NCBI GenBank assembly: GCA_964634385.1
Contig: CAZWIZ010000006.1
Location: 1 to 64,000, forward strand
From: JAFGXW01 sp964634385
Lineage (GTDB): Bacteria; Bacillota_I; Bacilli_A; Izemoplasmatales; Izemoplasmataceae
Direction of reading: 5' to 3'
DNA: 64,000 nucleotides
The translations under genes and the position numbers were made by a program. The notes below the pieces were generated by a model that saw only the letters and a list, made by a program, of their open reading frames with translations, had not been told where the DNA came from and searched no databases. This document shows positions 33,396 through 41,335 of the stretch, piece by piece. The first letter of the stretch is position 1; each line of letters starts with the position of its first letter.

Positions 33396-33902
33396 GATAT
33401 AATACAAGCACTTGGGATACCACCAGTGCTTGAAAACGGAAATTTATTACTTGAAACAGATAAATTATTAGCTTCACCATACTATACAATATGATCATAT
33501 GAAATAGATAAAATAATCGGTAAATAGTAAAATTGCGAGATATTTCAGATTATATATCAATAACAGAAAGAAAATCTGAAATATGGACAATGGATAATTG
33601 GTGATCCAACAAATTGGAATAATGAATTAATCCAAAAGCATTTTTTCATTCCATAAGATGATGATTTTGAATGACCATATGGTCAATATTCCGCAACGGT
33701 TTTAGAAAATGGAGATATATTTCTATTTGATAATGGAAATAATTGTTCTAAATTAAGAGATTTAGATGTACAAGCAAAAGATAATCATTTAAGAGCAGTA
33801 ATTTATAGCTTTAATACATTTACAATGATGATAACTCAAAAATACCAATTTGGGAAAGAATTAGTTTTTTATTATAGTCCTTATATCTCTAATGTTTTTT
33901 AG
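33396..33902 (+). pseudogene. Arylsulfate sulfotransferase (ASST) family remnant
   Basis: Two frames carry ASST-like text. 33396-33524 reads GIPPVLENGNLLLETDKLLASPYYTI, then a TGA at 33492-33494, SYEIDKIIGK, then TAG. 33588-33899 reads QWIIGDPTNWNNELIQKHFF, then TAA (33654-33656), DDDFE, TGA (33672-33674), PYGQYSATVLENGDIFLFDN, and on to YYSPYISNVF and TAG (33900-33902). FEW(P/Q)xGQ and the LFDNGN strand are typical of the ASST C-terminal half. Both TGA codons sit where Trp is expected, but TAA and TAG codons and a frame change are also present, so the gene is dead. The 5' half is missing; a 62-codon open frame from 33214 may be its trace or noise. 33218-34047 holds no intact gene. Confidence 0.7.
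33540..33584. repeat. Inverted repeat inside the ASST remnant
   Basis: ATATTTCAGATT (33540-33551) and AATCTGAAATAT (33573-33584) are exact 12-base inverses around a 21-base spacer. It lies exactly where the two ASST frames fail to join. Confidence 0.6.
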
Positions 33903-33993
33903 TATTTAAAAGGTGGTTTTAAGTGAGAATAACTACTTGCTTAAAAGAAACACATATGATATAATAAAAAACGCTGTTAAATCTAAGTAAATT

Positions 33994-34024
33994 TTGCTCC
34001 GCTTTGGAAAATCCTTATGAGCAA
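33994..34024 (+). ncRNA. Candidate L19 ribosomal protein leader
   Basis: TTGCTC (33994-33999) pairs with GAGCAA (34019-34024) around a CGCTTTGG...CCTTAT loop, 23 bases before the rplS start. The GCTCCGC...CCTTATGAGC arrangement resembles the L19 leader described in low-GC Gram-positive bacteria, where L19 is thought to bind its own mRNA. I could not run a covariance model, so this is a pattern match. Confidence 0.5.
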
Positions 34025-34047
34025 ATGTAAAAGTAAGGAGTGATATT

Positions 34048-34395
34048 ATGTCTCAGCAATTATTAAATGATATTACTAAAGATTATCAAAAACAAGATGT
34101 ACCTGTATTTAGAGCTGGAGATACTGTAAAAGTATCTGTTAAGATCAAAGAAGGTAATAGAGAAAGAATTCAAGTTTTTGAAGGTTTAGTAATCCAAAGA
34201 CAAGGTGGAGGAATTGGGGAAACATTCACAGTACGTAAGGTCTCTTATGGTATTGGTGTTGAAAGAACTTTTCCAATACATTCACCATCAATAGCTGAAA
34301 TTCAAGTAATAAGAAGAGGTAAAGTTCGTAGAGCTAAACTATTCTATATTAGAGGATTATCTGCTAAAAAATCTCGTATTAAAGAACGTAGATAA
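34048..34395 (+). CDS. rplS: 50S ribosomal protein L19
   Basis: This 115-residue ribosomal protein at the 30S-50S interface shows FRAGDTVKVSVKIKEGNRERIQ, VFEGLVIQRQGGG and the C-terminal GKVRRAKLFYIRGLSAKKSR. The RBS is AAGGAG. It completes the rimM-trmD-rplS order, although an 830-base degenerate region separates it from trmD, and it probably has its own promoter (TATAAT-like at about 33958-33963) and leader. Confidence 0.98.
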   Translation: MSQQLLNDITKDYQKQDVPVFRAGDTVKVSVKIKEGNRERIQVFEGLVIQRQGGGIGETFTVRKVSYGIGVERTFPIHSPSIAEIQVIRRGKVRRAKLFYIRGLSAKKSRIKERR

Positions 34396-34397
34396 CA

Positions 34398-34426
34398 AAA
34401 AAATACCATCGTTGATGGTATTTTTT
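34398..34426 (+). terminator. Terminator of rplS
   Basis: AAATACCATC (34401-34410) pairs with GATGGTATTT (34414-34423), loop GTT, then T residues; A residues upstream extend the stem. Confidence 0.93.
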
Positions 34427-34458
34427 ATATATATATGTGAAATATATGTGAAAAGCTT

Positions 34459-34517
34459 ATGAAAACTTTTCATAAAATAGGTATTTATCTTGAAAGCTTT
34501 TTCATTTATGATATAAT
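34459..34517 (+). promoter_or_regulatory. Promoter and cre-like operators of the CcpA-like gene
   Basis: TTGAAA (34490-34495), 16 bases, TATAAT (34512-34517). TGAAAGCTTTTTCA (34491-34504) overlaps the -35 and differs from the cre consensus at the central G only. A second pseudo-palindrome, ATGAAAACTTTTCAT, is at 34459-34473. Autoregulation by the encoded LacI-family protein is likely. Confidence 0.6.
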
Positions 34518-34544
34518 TATAAATGTGAAAGAAGGTGCTTATTT

Positions 34545-35546
34545 ATGAGTAAAGCAACTATTTATGATGTAGCTGGAGCTGCGAGAGTATCATTAGCTAC
34601 AGTTTCAAGAGCAATCAATAATCCTGAAAAGGTTAAACCGGAAACTAGAGAGAGAGTTTTAAAAGTAATTGGCGAACTTGGTTACAAGCCAAATGCCTTT
34701 GCTAGGGGACTTGCGAGTAGAAAATCAACGACTGTCGCAGTAGTTGTTCCGGATATGGGACGTGCTAGTATTGCTGAAATGATGAATGGAATTGCTGATA
34801 TTGCACGTGTTTATAAGTATTCGATTTTATTATATATTTTGGAAAGTGAAGAAGCGAGTGAAGAAGATATCTTAAGAGAAATTATAGCTGCGCAAGTTGA
34901 TGGAATTTTATATTTAAATGATGAAATAAATGAAAAACAATATGATTTTCTAAAAACAGTAAAAAATAGTTACCAAATTCCTGTTGTACTTACAAATACT
35001 TTTTATCCAGAAAGTGATGAAATACCATCAGTTTCAATTGACTATGAAAGAGCTGGATATGAAATTGCTAAAAAGTTAATTGAAGAAGGTCGAAAAAACA
35101 TTTATATGATTTCAACTGTTCGAAAATATATGGTTAATGATTTAAAAGAAGCTGGATACACTCGTGCAATGAAAGAAGCAGGATTTGAAAGTAGAATAAT
35201 GAGAACTTCTGGTCGTATTTCTATTAATACAGAACACTTTAATGAATTTTTTAAAGATGTTGAAGTTGATGGTGTTATCGCAGTTCGAGATTCAATCGCT
35301 ATCTCATTTATGAATGTAGCTTTTGAAAATGATGTTAAAATACCTAAGGATTTAGGAATATGTGGATTTCAAAATACAAAATATGCTCGTTTAGCAAGAC
35401 CACAATTATCATGTGTTGATGTTCCGATTTATGATATGGGCGCAGTAGGAATGAGATTATTAACAAAATTAATGAATAGTGAAGTTATATCTGAAAAAGT
35501 TATTAAATTACCACATTCAATAGTTTTAAGAAAAACAACATTATAA
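34545..35546 (+). CDS. ccpA: LacI-family regulator, probable catabolite control protein CcpA
   Basis: The 333-residue regulator has the DNA-binding segment TIYDVAGAARVSLATVSRAI and LGYKPNAFARGLASRKSTTV, then IADIARVYKYSILLYILE and QVDGILYL. This run is much closer to CcpA than to ordinary LacI repressors. CcpA with P-Ser-HPr controls carbon catabolite genes through cre boxes, several of which occur in this window. The gene lies upstream of tyrS, a neighbourhood also seen in Bacillus. The HPr kinase gene is not visible here, so the call rests on sequence resemblance. Confidence 0.72.
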   Translation: MSKATIYDVAGAARVSLATVSRAINNPEKVKPETRERVLKVIGELGYKPNAFARGLASRKSTTVAVVVPDMGRASIAEMMNGIADIARVYKYSILLYILESEEASEEDILREIIAAQVDGILYLNDEINEKQYDFLKTVKNSYQIPVVLTNTFYPESDEIPSVSIDYERAGYEIAKKLIEEGRKNIYMISTVRKYMVNDLKEAGYTRAMKEAGFESRIMRTSGRISINTEHFNEFFKDVEVDGVIAVRDSIAISFMNVAFENDVKIPKDLGICGFQNTKYARLARPQLSCVDVPIYDMGAVGMRLLTKLMNSEVISEKVIKLPHSIVLRKTTL

Positions 35547-35548
35547 AG

Positions 35549-35758
35549 CGATGATTAAAAGAAGAATATATTTGTTATCGAAAGAGACTTAGTATTTGGT
35601 GAAAACTAAGGTTAACTTGTATTCTATACCCTTATGAGCTTCTACGAAGAAAAGCGTAGACGGTAAATCCGTTATCTTATTAAGTGCTAGATATTATATC
35701 TAGAATTAAGGTGGTATCGCGAATTTTTAAAGTTCGTCCTTTTCTAGGACGAACTTTT
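35549..35758 (+). promoter_or_regulatory. T-box riboswitch of tyrS
   Basis: The conserved T-box sequence AAGGTGGTATCGCG is at 35708-35721. AAAGTTCGTCC (35729-35739) pairs with GGACGAACTTT (35747-35757) as the terminator. The leader begins with a GCGATGATTAAAAGAAG purine-rich start, as T-boxes do, and TCTATACC in the distal part of stem I could supply a Tyr specifier (UAU or UAC). Uncharged tRNA-Tyr should bind and allow read-through to tyrS. Confidence 0.93.
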
Positions 35759-35781
35759 GTTAATTATTAGGAGGAAAGAAA

Positions 35782-37020
35782 ATGAATTTAATCGAAGAAC
35801 TTAAATGGCGTGACTTATTATTTGATGTCACAGATAATGAAATTAAAAATATTTTAGAAAAAGAAAAAGTAACTTTTTATGTTGGAGCTGATCCAACTGC
35901 AGATAGTTTGCATGTTGGACATTTGATTTCCTATTTGGTATCAAAAAGATTACAAGATAGAGGCCATCATCCTATTTTAGTAATTGGTGGTGGAACCGGA
36001 CTTATTGGTGATCCAAGTGGCAGAAGTACAGAACGTCAATTATTAACATTAGAGAAATCTTTAAAAAATGGAGAAGCAATCACAGCACAAGTAAAGAAAA
36101 TCTTGCCTACTGCGACTGTTGTTAATAATTATGATTGGATTTCAACATACGATATTATTACTTTTTTAAGAGATATTGGAAAACATTTTAATATTAATTA
36201 CATGATGAGTAAAGATTCTGTAAAATCTCGTTTAGATAATGGAATAAGTTTTACTGAATTCTCTTATCAAATAATTCAATCACTTGATTTTATGTATTTA
36301 TACAAAGAAAAAAATTGTATATTACAAATAGGTGGTCAAGATCAATGGGGAAATATTACAGCTGGATTAGAACTTATAAGAAAGGTTCTTGGACATGAAA
36401 GTAAAGGTTATGGATTTACATGGCCCTTACTTACAAAATCTGATGGAACAAAGTTTGGAAAAACTGCTGGAGGAGCTATTTGGTTGGATCCTAATAGAAC
36501 TTCAGTTTATGAGTTTTACCAATTTTGGATTAATACTCCAGATAAAGATGCAGTAAGCTATCTGAAAAAATTTACTTTTATGACTGTTGAAGAAACAAAA
36601 AAACTCATTGAAGAGTTTGAAAAAGCCCCACATCAACGTGCAGCACAAAAGAAAATAGCTGAAGAATTAACTATTCTTGTTCATGGAAAAGAAGCATATG
36701 AATCAGCATTAAAAATTTCAAAAGCACTATTTAGTGGTGATATCAAATCATTATCAATATCACAAATAAAAGATGGATTTAAAGATGTTCCTTCTATGCA
36801 AATAAATAATAATATGAATTTAGTAGATTTATTAATTGAAACAGAACTTGCGTCTAGCAAACGGGCAGCTAGAGAGTTTATTAAAAATAATGCAATTTCA
36901 GTTAATGGTGAAAAACAATCAGATATAGAGTTTGTAGTAAAAAAAGAAAATGCAATTGATAAACAGTTTACAATATTAAGACGAGGAAAGAAAAAATATA
37001 CGTTAGTTAAACATGCATAA
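35782..37020 (+). CDS. tyrS: Tyrosyl-tRNA synthetase
   Basis: The 412-residue class I synthetase has GADPTADSLHVGHL (HIGH-type motif, HVGH 44-47), YDWIS and SYQIIQSLDF for tyrosine binding, GGQDQWGNI, and KFGKT (224-228) in place of KMSKS. A C-terminal S4 RNA-binding domain is present (about 345-410). The AGGAGG site follows the T-box terminator. The length is normal for TyrS. Expression is set by the T-box leader. Confidence 0.98.
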   Translation: MNLIEELKWRDLLFDVTDNEIKNILEKEKVTFYVGADPTADSLHVGHLISYLVSKRLQDRGHHPILVIGGGTGLIGDPSGRSTERQLLTLEKSLKNGEAITAQVKKILPTATVVNNYDWISTYDIITFLRDIGKHFNINYMMSKDSVKSRLDNGISFTEFSYQIIQSLDFMYLYKEKNCILQIGGQDQWGNITAGLELIRKVLGHESKGYGFTWPLLTKSDGTKFGKTAGGAIWLDPNRTSVYEFYQFWINTPDKDAVSYLKKFTFMTVEETKKLIEEFEKAPHQRAAQKKIAEELTILVHGKEAYESALKISKALFSGDIKSLSISQIKDGFKDVPSMQINNNMNLVDLLIETELASSKRAAREFIKNNAISVNGEKQSDIEFVVKKENAIDKQFTILRRGKKKYTLVKHA

Positions 37021-37063
37021 AAAGGTGTTAATACAAAACTACAAATATTGGTAAAAAAATAAT

Positions 37064-37106
37064 AAAAAAAACAGGTAGAATATCAAAAATATTCACCTGT
37101 TTTTTT
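37064..37106. terminator. Bidirectional terminator between tyrS and the arsR gene
   Basis: A run of A, ACAGGT (37071-37076) and GAATAT pair with ATATTC and ACCTGT (37095-37100) plus T residues, with one bulged A. It can serve both convergent transcripts. Confidence 0.85.
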
Positions 37107-37141
37107 AAAAAGTCGTAAAGTATTTAATTGAAGATAATCTT

Positions 37142-37468
37142 TTAACAACCTATTTTTTCTTCTACAATTTTCTCACATTGAGTTGCGTGAGAATATCCAA
37201 TTAAGAATATTTCTTTAATATGAGAATCTCTTAAACAATAAATCACTTGTTTTCCTGATTTTCTAGTTTTAACAACATTTAAATCTCTTAATAGTTTTAA
37301 TTGATGAGATATTGCAGATTGACTTGTTTCAAGTTCGTCAGCTATAGCTTGAACTGCGTGTTCGCCAGTATTAAGTAAATCAATTATTCTAAGTCTTGTT
37401 AAATCACTGAAAATTTTAAATAAATTTACAGTATCAATTAAATTTTTAACATTTTGTTCTTCACTCAT
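37142..37468 (-). CDS. ArsR/SmtB-family metal-sensing repressor
   Basis: The 108-residue winged-helix repressor has LFKIFSDLTRLRIIDLL and a recognition helix SQSAISHQLKLLRDLNVV. The C-terminal helix has DSHIKEIFLIGYSHATQCEK, with Asp/His residues in alpha-5 positions like the Zn(II)/Cd(II) sensors CzrA and SmtB. No CVC box is present, which argues against a pure ArsR As sensor. It is cotranscribed downstream of the P1B-ATPase with a one-base overlap (TAATG), and it probably binds the operator at 39562-39581. Confidence 0.9.
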   Translation of the reverse strand: MSEEQNVKNLIDTVNLFKIFSDLTRLRIIDLLNTGEHAVQAIADELETSQSAISHQLKLLRDLNVVKTRKSGKQVIYCLRDSHIKEIFLIGYSHATQCEKIVEEKIGC

Positions 37469-39528
37469 TATTTCAACCCCTTCGAATAAATTATTCGTAA
37501 ACTATTTACAACTGCGATTAATGTAATCCCGACATCGGCGAATATAGCGGTAAGCATTGTACCAATGCCTATACTTGCTAGAATTAGGAAAGTAAATTTG
37601 ACACCTAGTGACATAGTAATATTTTGATAAACAATATTTTTAGTTTTTTTAGCAATTTTAAATGATTTTTCAAGTAAGTTTAAATCATCATTCATAATTA
37701 TGACATCAGCTACATCAAGTGCTATTTCACTACCGTTACCCATCGCAACACCAATATCTGCGTTTTTAAGTAGGGGAGCATCATTAATTCCATCACCAAT
37801 ATACATTTTTATTTTTTTCGATTTAATATTATTAAATATATTAACTTTGTCCTCAGGTAGTAAATTGCTTTCATAATTAATTCCACCAAGTGTTTCAGCA
37901 ACTTCTTTAGCAATTAAGTTATTATCTCCAGTTAACATAGTAATATTATATTTTCTACTTAATCTTCTAATAACATTTAAAGATGAAGATTTTATTTGAT
38001 CTTTAACGATTACTCTTCCTAAGTATTTACCATATTTACTTACAAAGACATTCGATCCAATCATTACTTTTTTATCTTTAACTTTAATCTTATGTTTGTT
38101 CATTAGTTTTCTATTTCCAACTAAAATAGTTCCGTTAGAGTCTTTGACAACTAAACCTAATCCCGGAATTTCTTCAACGTTTTCAAAGTCGTAATAATCA
38201 CCTTTGTAATGTTCAATAATTGATTTAGCAATTGGATGATTAGAATATCTTTCAATACTAGCTGCCAGTTTTAATGTTTCATCATTTGAGTATTCTCCAA
38301 CAGTGAAATTACCATGCGTTAACGTACCAGTTTTGTCAATACCAATACTATCAACATTAGTCATCATATGCAAGAAAGTACTTCCTTTAAATAAAATACC
38401 TTGTTTAGCAGCCGCACCAATTCCAGCGAAATATGATAAAGGAATAGATAATACAAGAGCACAAGGACAACTAATCACTAAGAAAATTGCTGCTCGATAA
38501 ATATATTCTTGATAATTAGCAGAATCAACAATAGTCGGAATTAAAAACATAAGGAAAGCTGCAAAAGTTACAGCTGGTGTATAATAACGAGCAAATTTGG
38601 TAATAAAATTTTCTGTTTTAGATTTGTGATTTGTCGAATTTTCAATTAAATCAATAATCTTTGCAATAGTTGATTCACGATACTCTTTAGATGCTTCAAT
38701 TTCAATAACGGTTCCTACATTTAAGTTTCCACTTAAAATATAGTCACCAACCTTAACATTTGTTAGTTTAGCCTCACCTGTTAAAGCACTTGTATTTAAA
38801 GAGGTAACACCTTTGATGCAAACCCCATCAACAGGGATTTTTTCACCATTTTTAACAATGATAATATCACCTTTTTTAATTGATAAAGGATCTCTAATGA
38901 TGACTTTTCCATCAATTAAAACATTAGCGTATTCTATTTTTAGATCTAGTAATGCTGAAACTTCTTGTTTACTTTTAAATACTGCTCGATGTTGTAAATA
39001 TTCTCCTAAAGTATAAAAAATTATTACTAATATTGCCTCATAATAGAATTGTAAAAACATTGCTGCAATCGTCGCAATAAACATTAAAGTATTTTCATTA
39101 AAAAAGTCTTTTCTTTTTATACCCTTTATTGTTTTAAGTAATATTTTATAAGAAATAAAAGAATATCCTATCCAAAATAATGGAATAAATCCCCACGGTA
39201 TATCAAAATGATCAAAAATAAATCCAACAATATAGATAGCTAAACCAATAAAGATTGAATAGTAACTTTCAACATTTTTGACAGTTTCTTTTAGATGTCT
39301 TTGTTCGTATGGATATGTTTCAACTCCATCTTCAATAGAATCAACAATTTCCTTAATTTCTTTGATAGCATCATTATCATTGTAACTATCAGTAGCGTCA
39401 ACTAACATTACTTGGTTAGGGAAATTAAAACTAGCAGATTTTATATAATCAAGATTGGCAAGCGCCTTTTCAATTTTGCTGGCACAATTCGAACAAATCA
39501 AATTTTTCATAATAACTTTTTTAATCAT
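37468..39528 (-). CDS. Heavy-metal P1B-type ATPase (Zn/Cd/Pb exporter, ZntA/CadA type)
   Basis: The 686-residue membrane pump starts from the ATG giving MIKKVIMKNL, which follows AGAGGTG; a GTG three codons upstream overlaps that site. It carries one N-terminal metal-binding domain with CSNCA (Cys 12 and 15), then two helices, an actuator LTGE, the CPx metal site SCPCALVLS (about 353-361), the phosphorylated Asp in DKTGT (about 398), an SNHPIAK histidine-proline site and GDGINDAPLL. CPC and the linked CzrA/SmtB-like regulator point to Zn2+/Cd2+ export. It is the first gene of a two-gene metal resistance operon. Confidence 0.93.
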   Translation of the reverse strand: MIKKVIMKNLICSNCASKIEKALANLDYIKSASFNFPNQVMLVDATDSYNDNDAIKEIKEIVDSIEDGVETYPYEQRHLKETVKNVESYYSIFIGLAIYIVGFIFDHFDIPWGFIPLFWIGYSFISYKILLKTIKGIKRKDFFNENTLMFIATIAAMFLQFYYEAILVIIFYTLGEYLQHRAVFKSKQEVSALLDLKIEYANVLIDGKVIIRDPLSIKKGDIIIVKNGEKIPVDGVCIKGVTSLNTSALTGEAKLTNVKVGDYILSGNLNVGTVIEIEASKEYRESTIAKIIDLIENSTNHKSKTENFITKFARYYTPAVTFAAFLMFLIPTIVDSANYQEYIYRAAIFLVISCPCALVLSIPLSYFAGIGAAAKQGILFKGSTFLHMMTNVDSIGIDKTGTLTHGNFTVGEYSNDETLKLAASIERYSNHPIAKSIIEHYKGDYYDFENVEEIPGLGLVVKDSNGTILVGNRKLMNKHKIKVKDKKVMIGSNVFVSKYGKYLGRVIVKDQIKSSSLNVIRRLSRKYNITMLTGDNNLIAKEVAETLGGINYESNLLPEDKVNIFNNIKSKKIKMYIGDGINDAPLLKNADIGVAMGNGSEIALDVADVIIMNDDLNLLEKSFKIAKKTKNIVYQNITMSLGVKFTFLILASIGIGTMLTAIFADVGITLIAVVNSLRIIYSKGLK

Positions 39529-39558
39529 ATTATTCACCTCTTAGAATGTACAATCTAT

Positions 39559-39586
39559 ATTATATGAATAAATAATCATATGTCAA
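39559..39586 (-). promoter_or_regulatory. Promoter with embedded ArsR/SmtB operator for the metal pump
   Basis: On the minus strand TTGACA (39586-39581), 16 bases, TATAAT (39564-39559). The spacer is covered by the inverted repeat ATATGA (39562-39567) / TCATAT (39576-39581), which resembles the CzrA/SmtB operator and overlaps both hexamers. Metal binding to the repressor should release the promoter. Confidence 0.8.
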
Positions 39587-39683
39587 GTGAGATGTATTTT
39601 TTAAATATTAAAATCTAGTATACTAAATATTATAACATGTAAGATCCTAGTATACATTAATAATTTATTATAAGATAAAAATT

Positions 39684-39783
39684 NNNNNNNNNNNNNNNNN
39701 NNNNNNNNNNNNNNNNNNNNNNNNNNNNNNNNNNNNNNNNNNNNNNNNNNNNNNNNNNNNNNNNNNNNNNNNNNNNNNNNNNN
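39684..39783. other. Second scaffold gap (100 N)
   Basis: Exactly 100 N occur. The 16 bases before the gap (39668-39683) are identical to the 16 bases after it (39784-39799), so this too is probably a contig overlap rather than missing sequence. The surroundings (39587-39873) are noncoding and AT-rich. Confidence 0.85.
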
Positions 39784-39873
39784 TTATAAGATAAAAATTA
39801 ATTTTTCTTTAAAACTTATATCTTGAAATATAGATGAGAAAATGATATTATCTTACAATGAAGAGGTGATAAT

Positions 39874-41229
39874 ATGGACTTTTATAAATATGTATTAGAA
39901 AATAAGACCCTTATTATTGATAAAACAAAAGAAATATTAAGAATACCAAGTGTTTTAACTGAGTTTAATCCTGAAAGCGAAACTCCTTTCGGAGTTGAAA
40001 TAAACAATAGTTTACATTTTATGATTAATCTAGCTAAGTCTGATAACTTCGTAACAAAGAATGTTAAAAACTATGCTGCTCATATTGAATATGGTAAGGG
40101 GAAAGAAATTTTAGGAATTTTATGTCATATTGATGTTGTTCCAACTGGAGATAATTGGAGTCACCCTCCTTTTTCACCAATAATAAAAAAAGATAAGATT
40201 TATGCTCGAGGTTCAAGTGATGATAAAGGTCCGACAATCGCGGCTTATTATGCTCTTAGATTTTTGAAGGATTTAGGATTCAAGATGGATAAAAGAGTTA
40301 GAATAATTATTGGAACAGATGAAGAAACAGGATGGCGTGGGATTAGTGAATATTTTAAAACTGAAGAAATGCCAACAATTGGTTTTGCACCAGATGCTAG
40401 TTTTCCATTAATTTATGCTGAAAAAGGGATTTTAAGTTTTGATATAAGTGGAAAAATAGACGACAAACATTTATTAACATTTAAAGCAGGGGATAGATAT
40501 AATGTTGTTCCTGATTATGCTGAATGTACGTTGAGTATTGATTTAAAAGATAAATTTACAAAGTATTTATCTTTTAACGGACTTAAAGGAAAAGTTGTTG
40601 GAAATAAATATATTGTCTATGGAAAAAGAGCTCATGCGATGCAACCAAATTTAGGAATTAATGCTGCTTTCATTTTAGCTGAATTTCTAAATGAACATAT
40701 TGATAATCAATTTATTAAGTATATTTGTCAATTTCTAACATTTGATCATCTAGGTGAAAAATTAAATATTAATCATCATGACGATGAAATGAAAGATTTT
40801 ACAATTAATCCAGCTGTATATAATTATAAGGATAACAGATTTACAATTGGTATAAACTGTCGATATCCAAAAGGATGGGATAAAGATAGTGCTTTAATTA
40901 ATATTGAAGCTTCAGTCATTGGGCCAAAATTTAAATATAAAATAGTTAGTGATTCACCAGTTCATTATGTTGATCAAGAAGATGATTTAATAAAAGCACT
41001 TCATAATGCGTATATTAAATATACAAATGATGATGAAACACCATTAATGACAATTGGTGGAGGAACATATGCAAGAGCTTTAAAAAAAGCAGTAGCGTTT
41101 GGAGCAACAATGCCTGGAAGAAAAGATGTTGCTCATCAAGTTGATGAATATTTTTATATTGAAGATCTTTTAAAAGCAACAGCTATTTATATGGAAGCAA
41201 TCTATCAATTAGCCTGTATTAAAGAGTAA
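39874..41229 (+). CDS. pepV: Dipeptidase PepV (Sapep, M20 family)
   Basis: The 451-residue di-zinc metallopeptidase has a metal site ILCHIDVVPTGDNW, then YARGSSDDKGP, and the catalytic glutamates in IGTDEETGWRGISEY. The lid domain follows. YAEKGILSFDI and GGGTYARALKKAVAFG (C-terminal His/Glu region) match PepV/Sapep dipeptidases. It splits Xaa dipeptides in the cytoplasm to recycle amino acids. The ATG is preceded by AAGAGGTGATAAT. Its transcript ends in the long hairpin at 41235. Confidence 0.93.
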   Translation: MDFYKYVLENKTLIIDKTKEILRIPSVLTEFNPESETPFGVEINNSLHFMINLAKSDNFVTKNVKNYAAHIEYGKGKEILGILCHIDVVPTGDNWSHPPFSPIIKKDKIYARGSSDDKGPTIAAYYALRFLKDLGFKMDKRVRIIIGTDEETGWRGISEYFKTEEMPTIGFAPDASFPLIYAEKGILSFDISGKIDDKHLLTFKAGDRYNVVPDYAECTLSIDLKDKFTKYLSFNGLKGKVVGNKYIVYGKRAHAMQPNLGINAAFILAEFLNEHIDNQFIKYICQFLTFDHLGEKLNINHHDDEMKDFTINPAVYNYKDNRFTIGINCRYPKGWDKDSALINIEASVIGPKFKYKIVSDSPVHYVDQEDDLIKALHNAYIKYTNDDETPLMTIGGGTYARALKKAVAFGATMPGRKDVAHQVDEYFYIEDLLKATAIYMEAIYQLACIKE

Positions 41230-41234
41230 AACAG

Positions 41235-41321
41235 AGACTTTATCAAATATTGAAAATACTAATATTTTATGGTAAAATATATATAGTATTCACATACAAT
41301 ATTATGATAAAGTCTTTTTTT
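41235..41321 (+). terminator. Long multi-bulge hairpin with an embedded promoter
   Basis: Four nested stems pair nearly the whole stretch: 41235-41245 with 41305-41315, 41246-41252 with 41297-41303, 41255-41261 with 41284-41290, and 41262-41269 with 41273-41280. It ends in a run of T and can terminate pepV. Within it, TTGAAA (41250-41255), 17 bases and TAAAAT (41273-41278) form a sigma-A-like promoter for the downstream GGDEF gene. A transcript started there would contain only the 3' arm. Confidence 0.75.
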
Positions 41322-41335
41322 AGGGGGAAATTTAA

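Noticed and set aside
33214..33402. A 62-codon frame overlapping the trmD stop as a real small gene
   Set aside because: No ribosome binding site outside trmD and no recognisable family; it leads into a degenerate ASST region. Kept only as a possible trace of that pseudogene.
2311..33902. UGA read as tryptophan genome-wide
   Set aside because: TGA terminates rimM, trmD, natB and the 99-residue gene at correct lengths with overlapping start codons, all intact genes use TGG, and the ASST remnant also has TAA and TAG stops.
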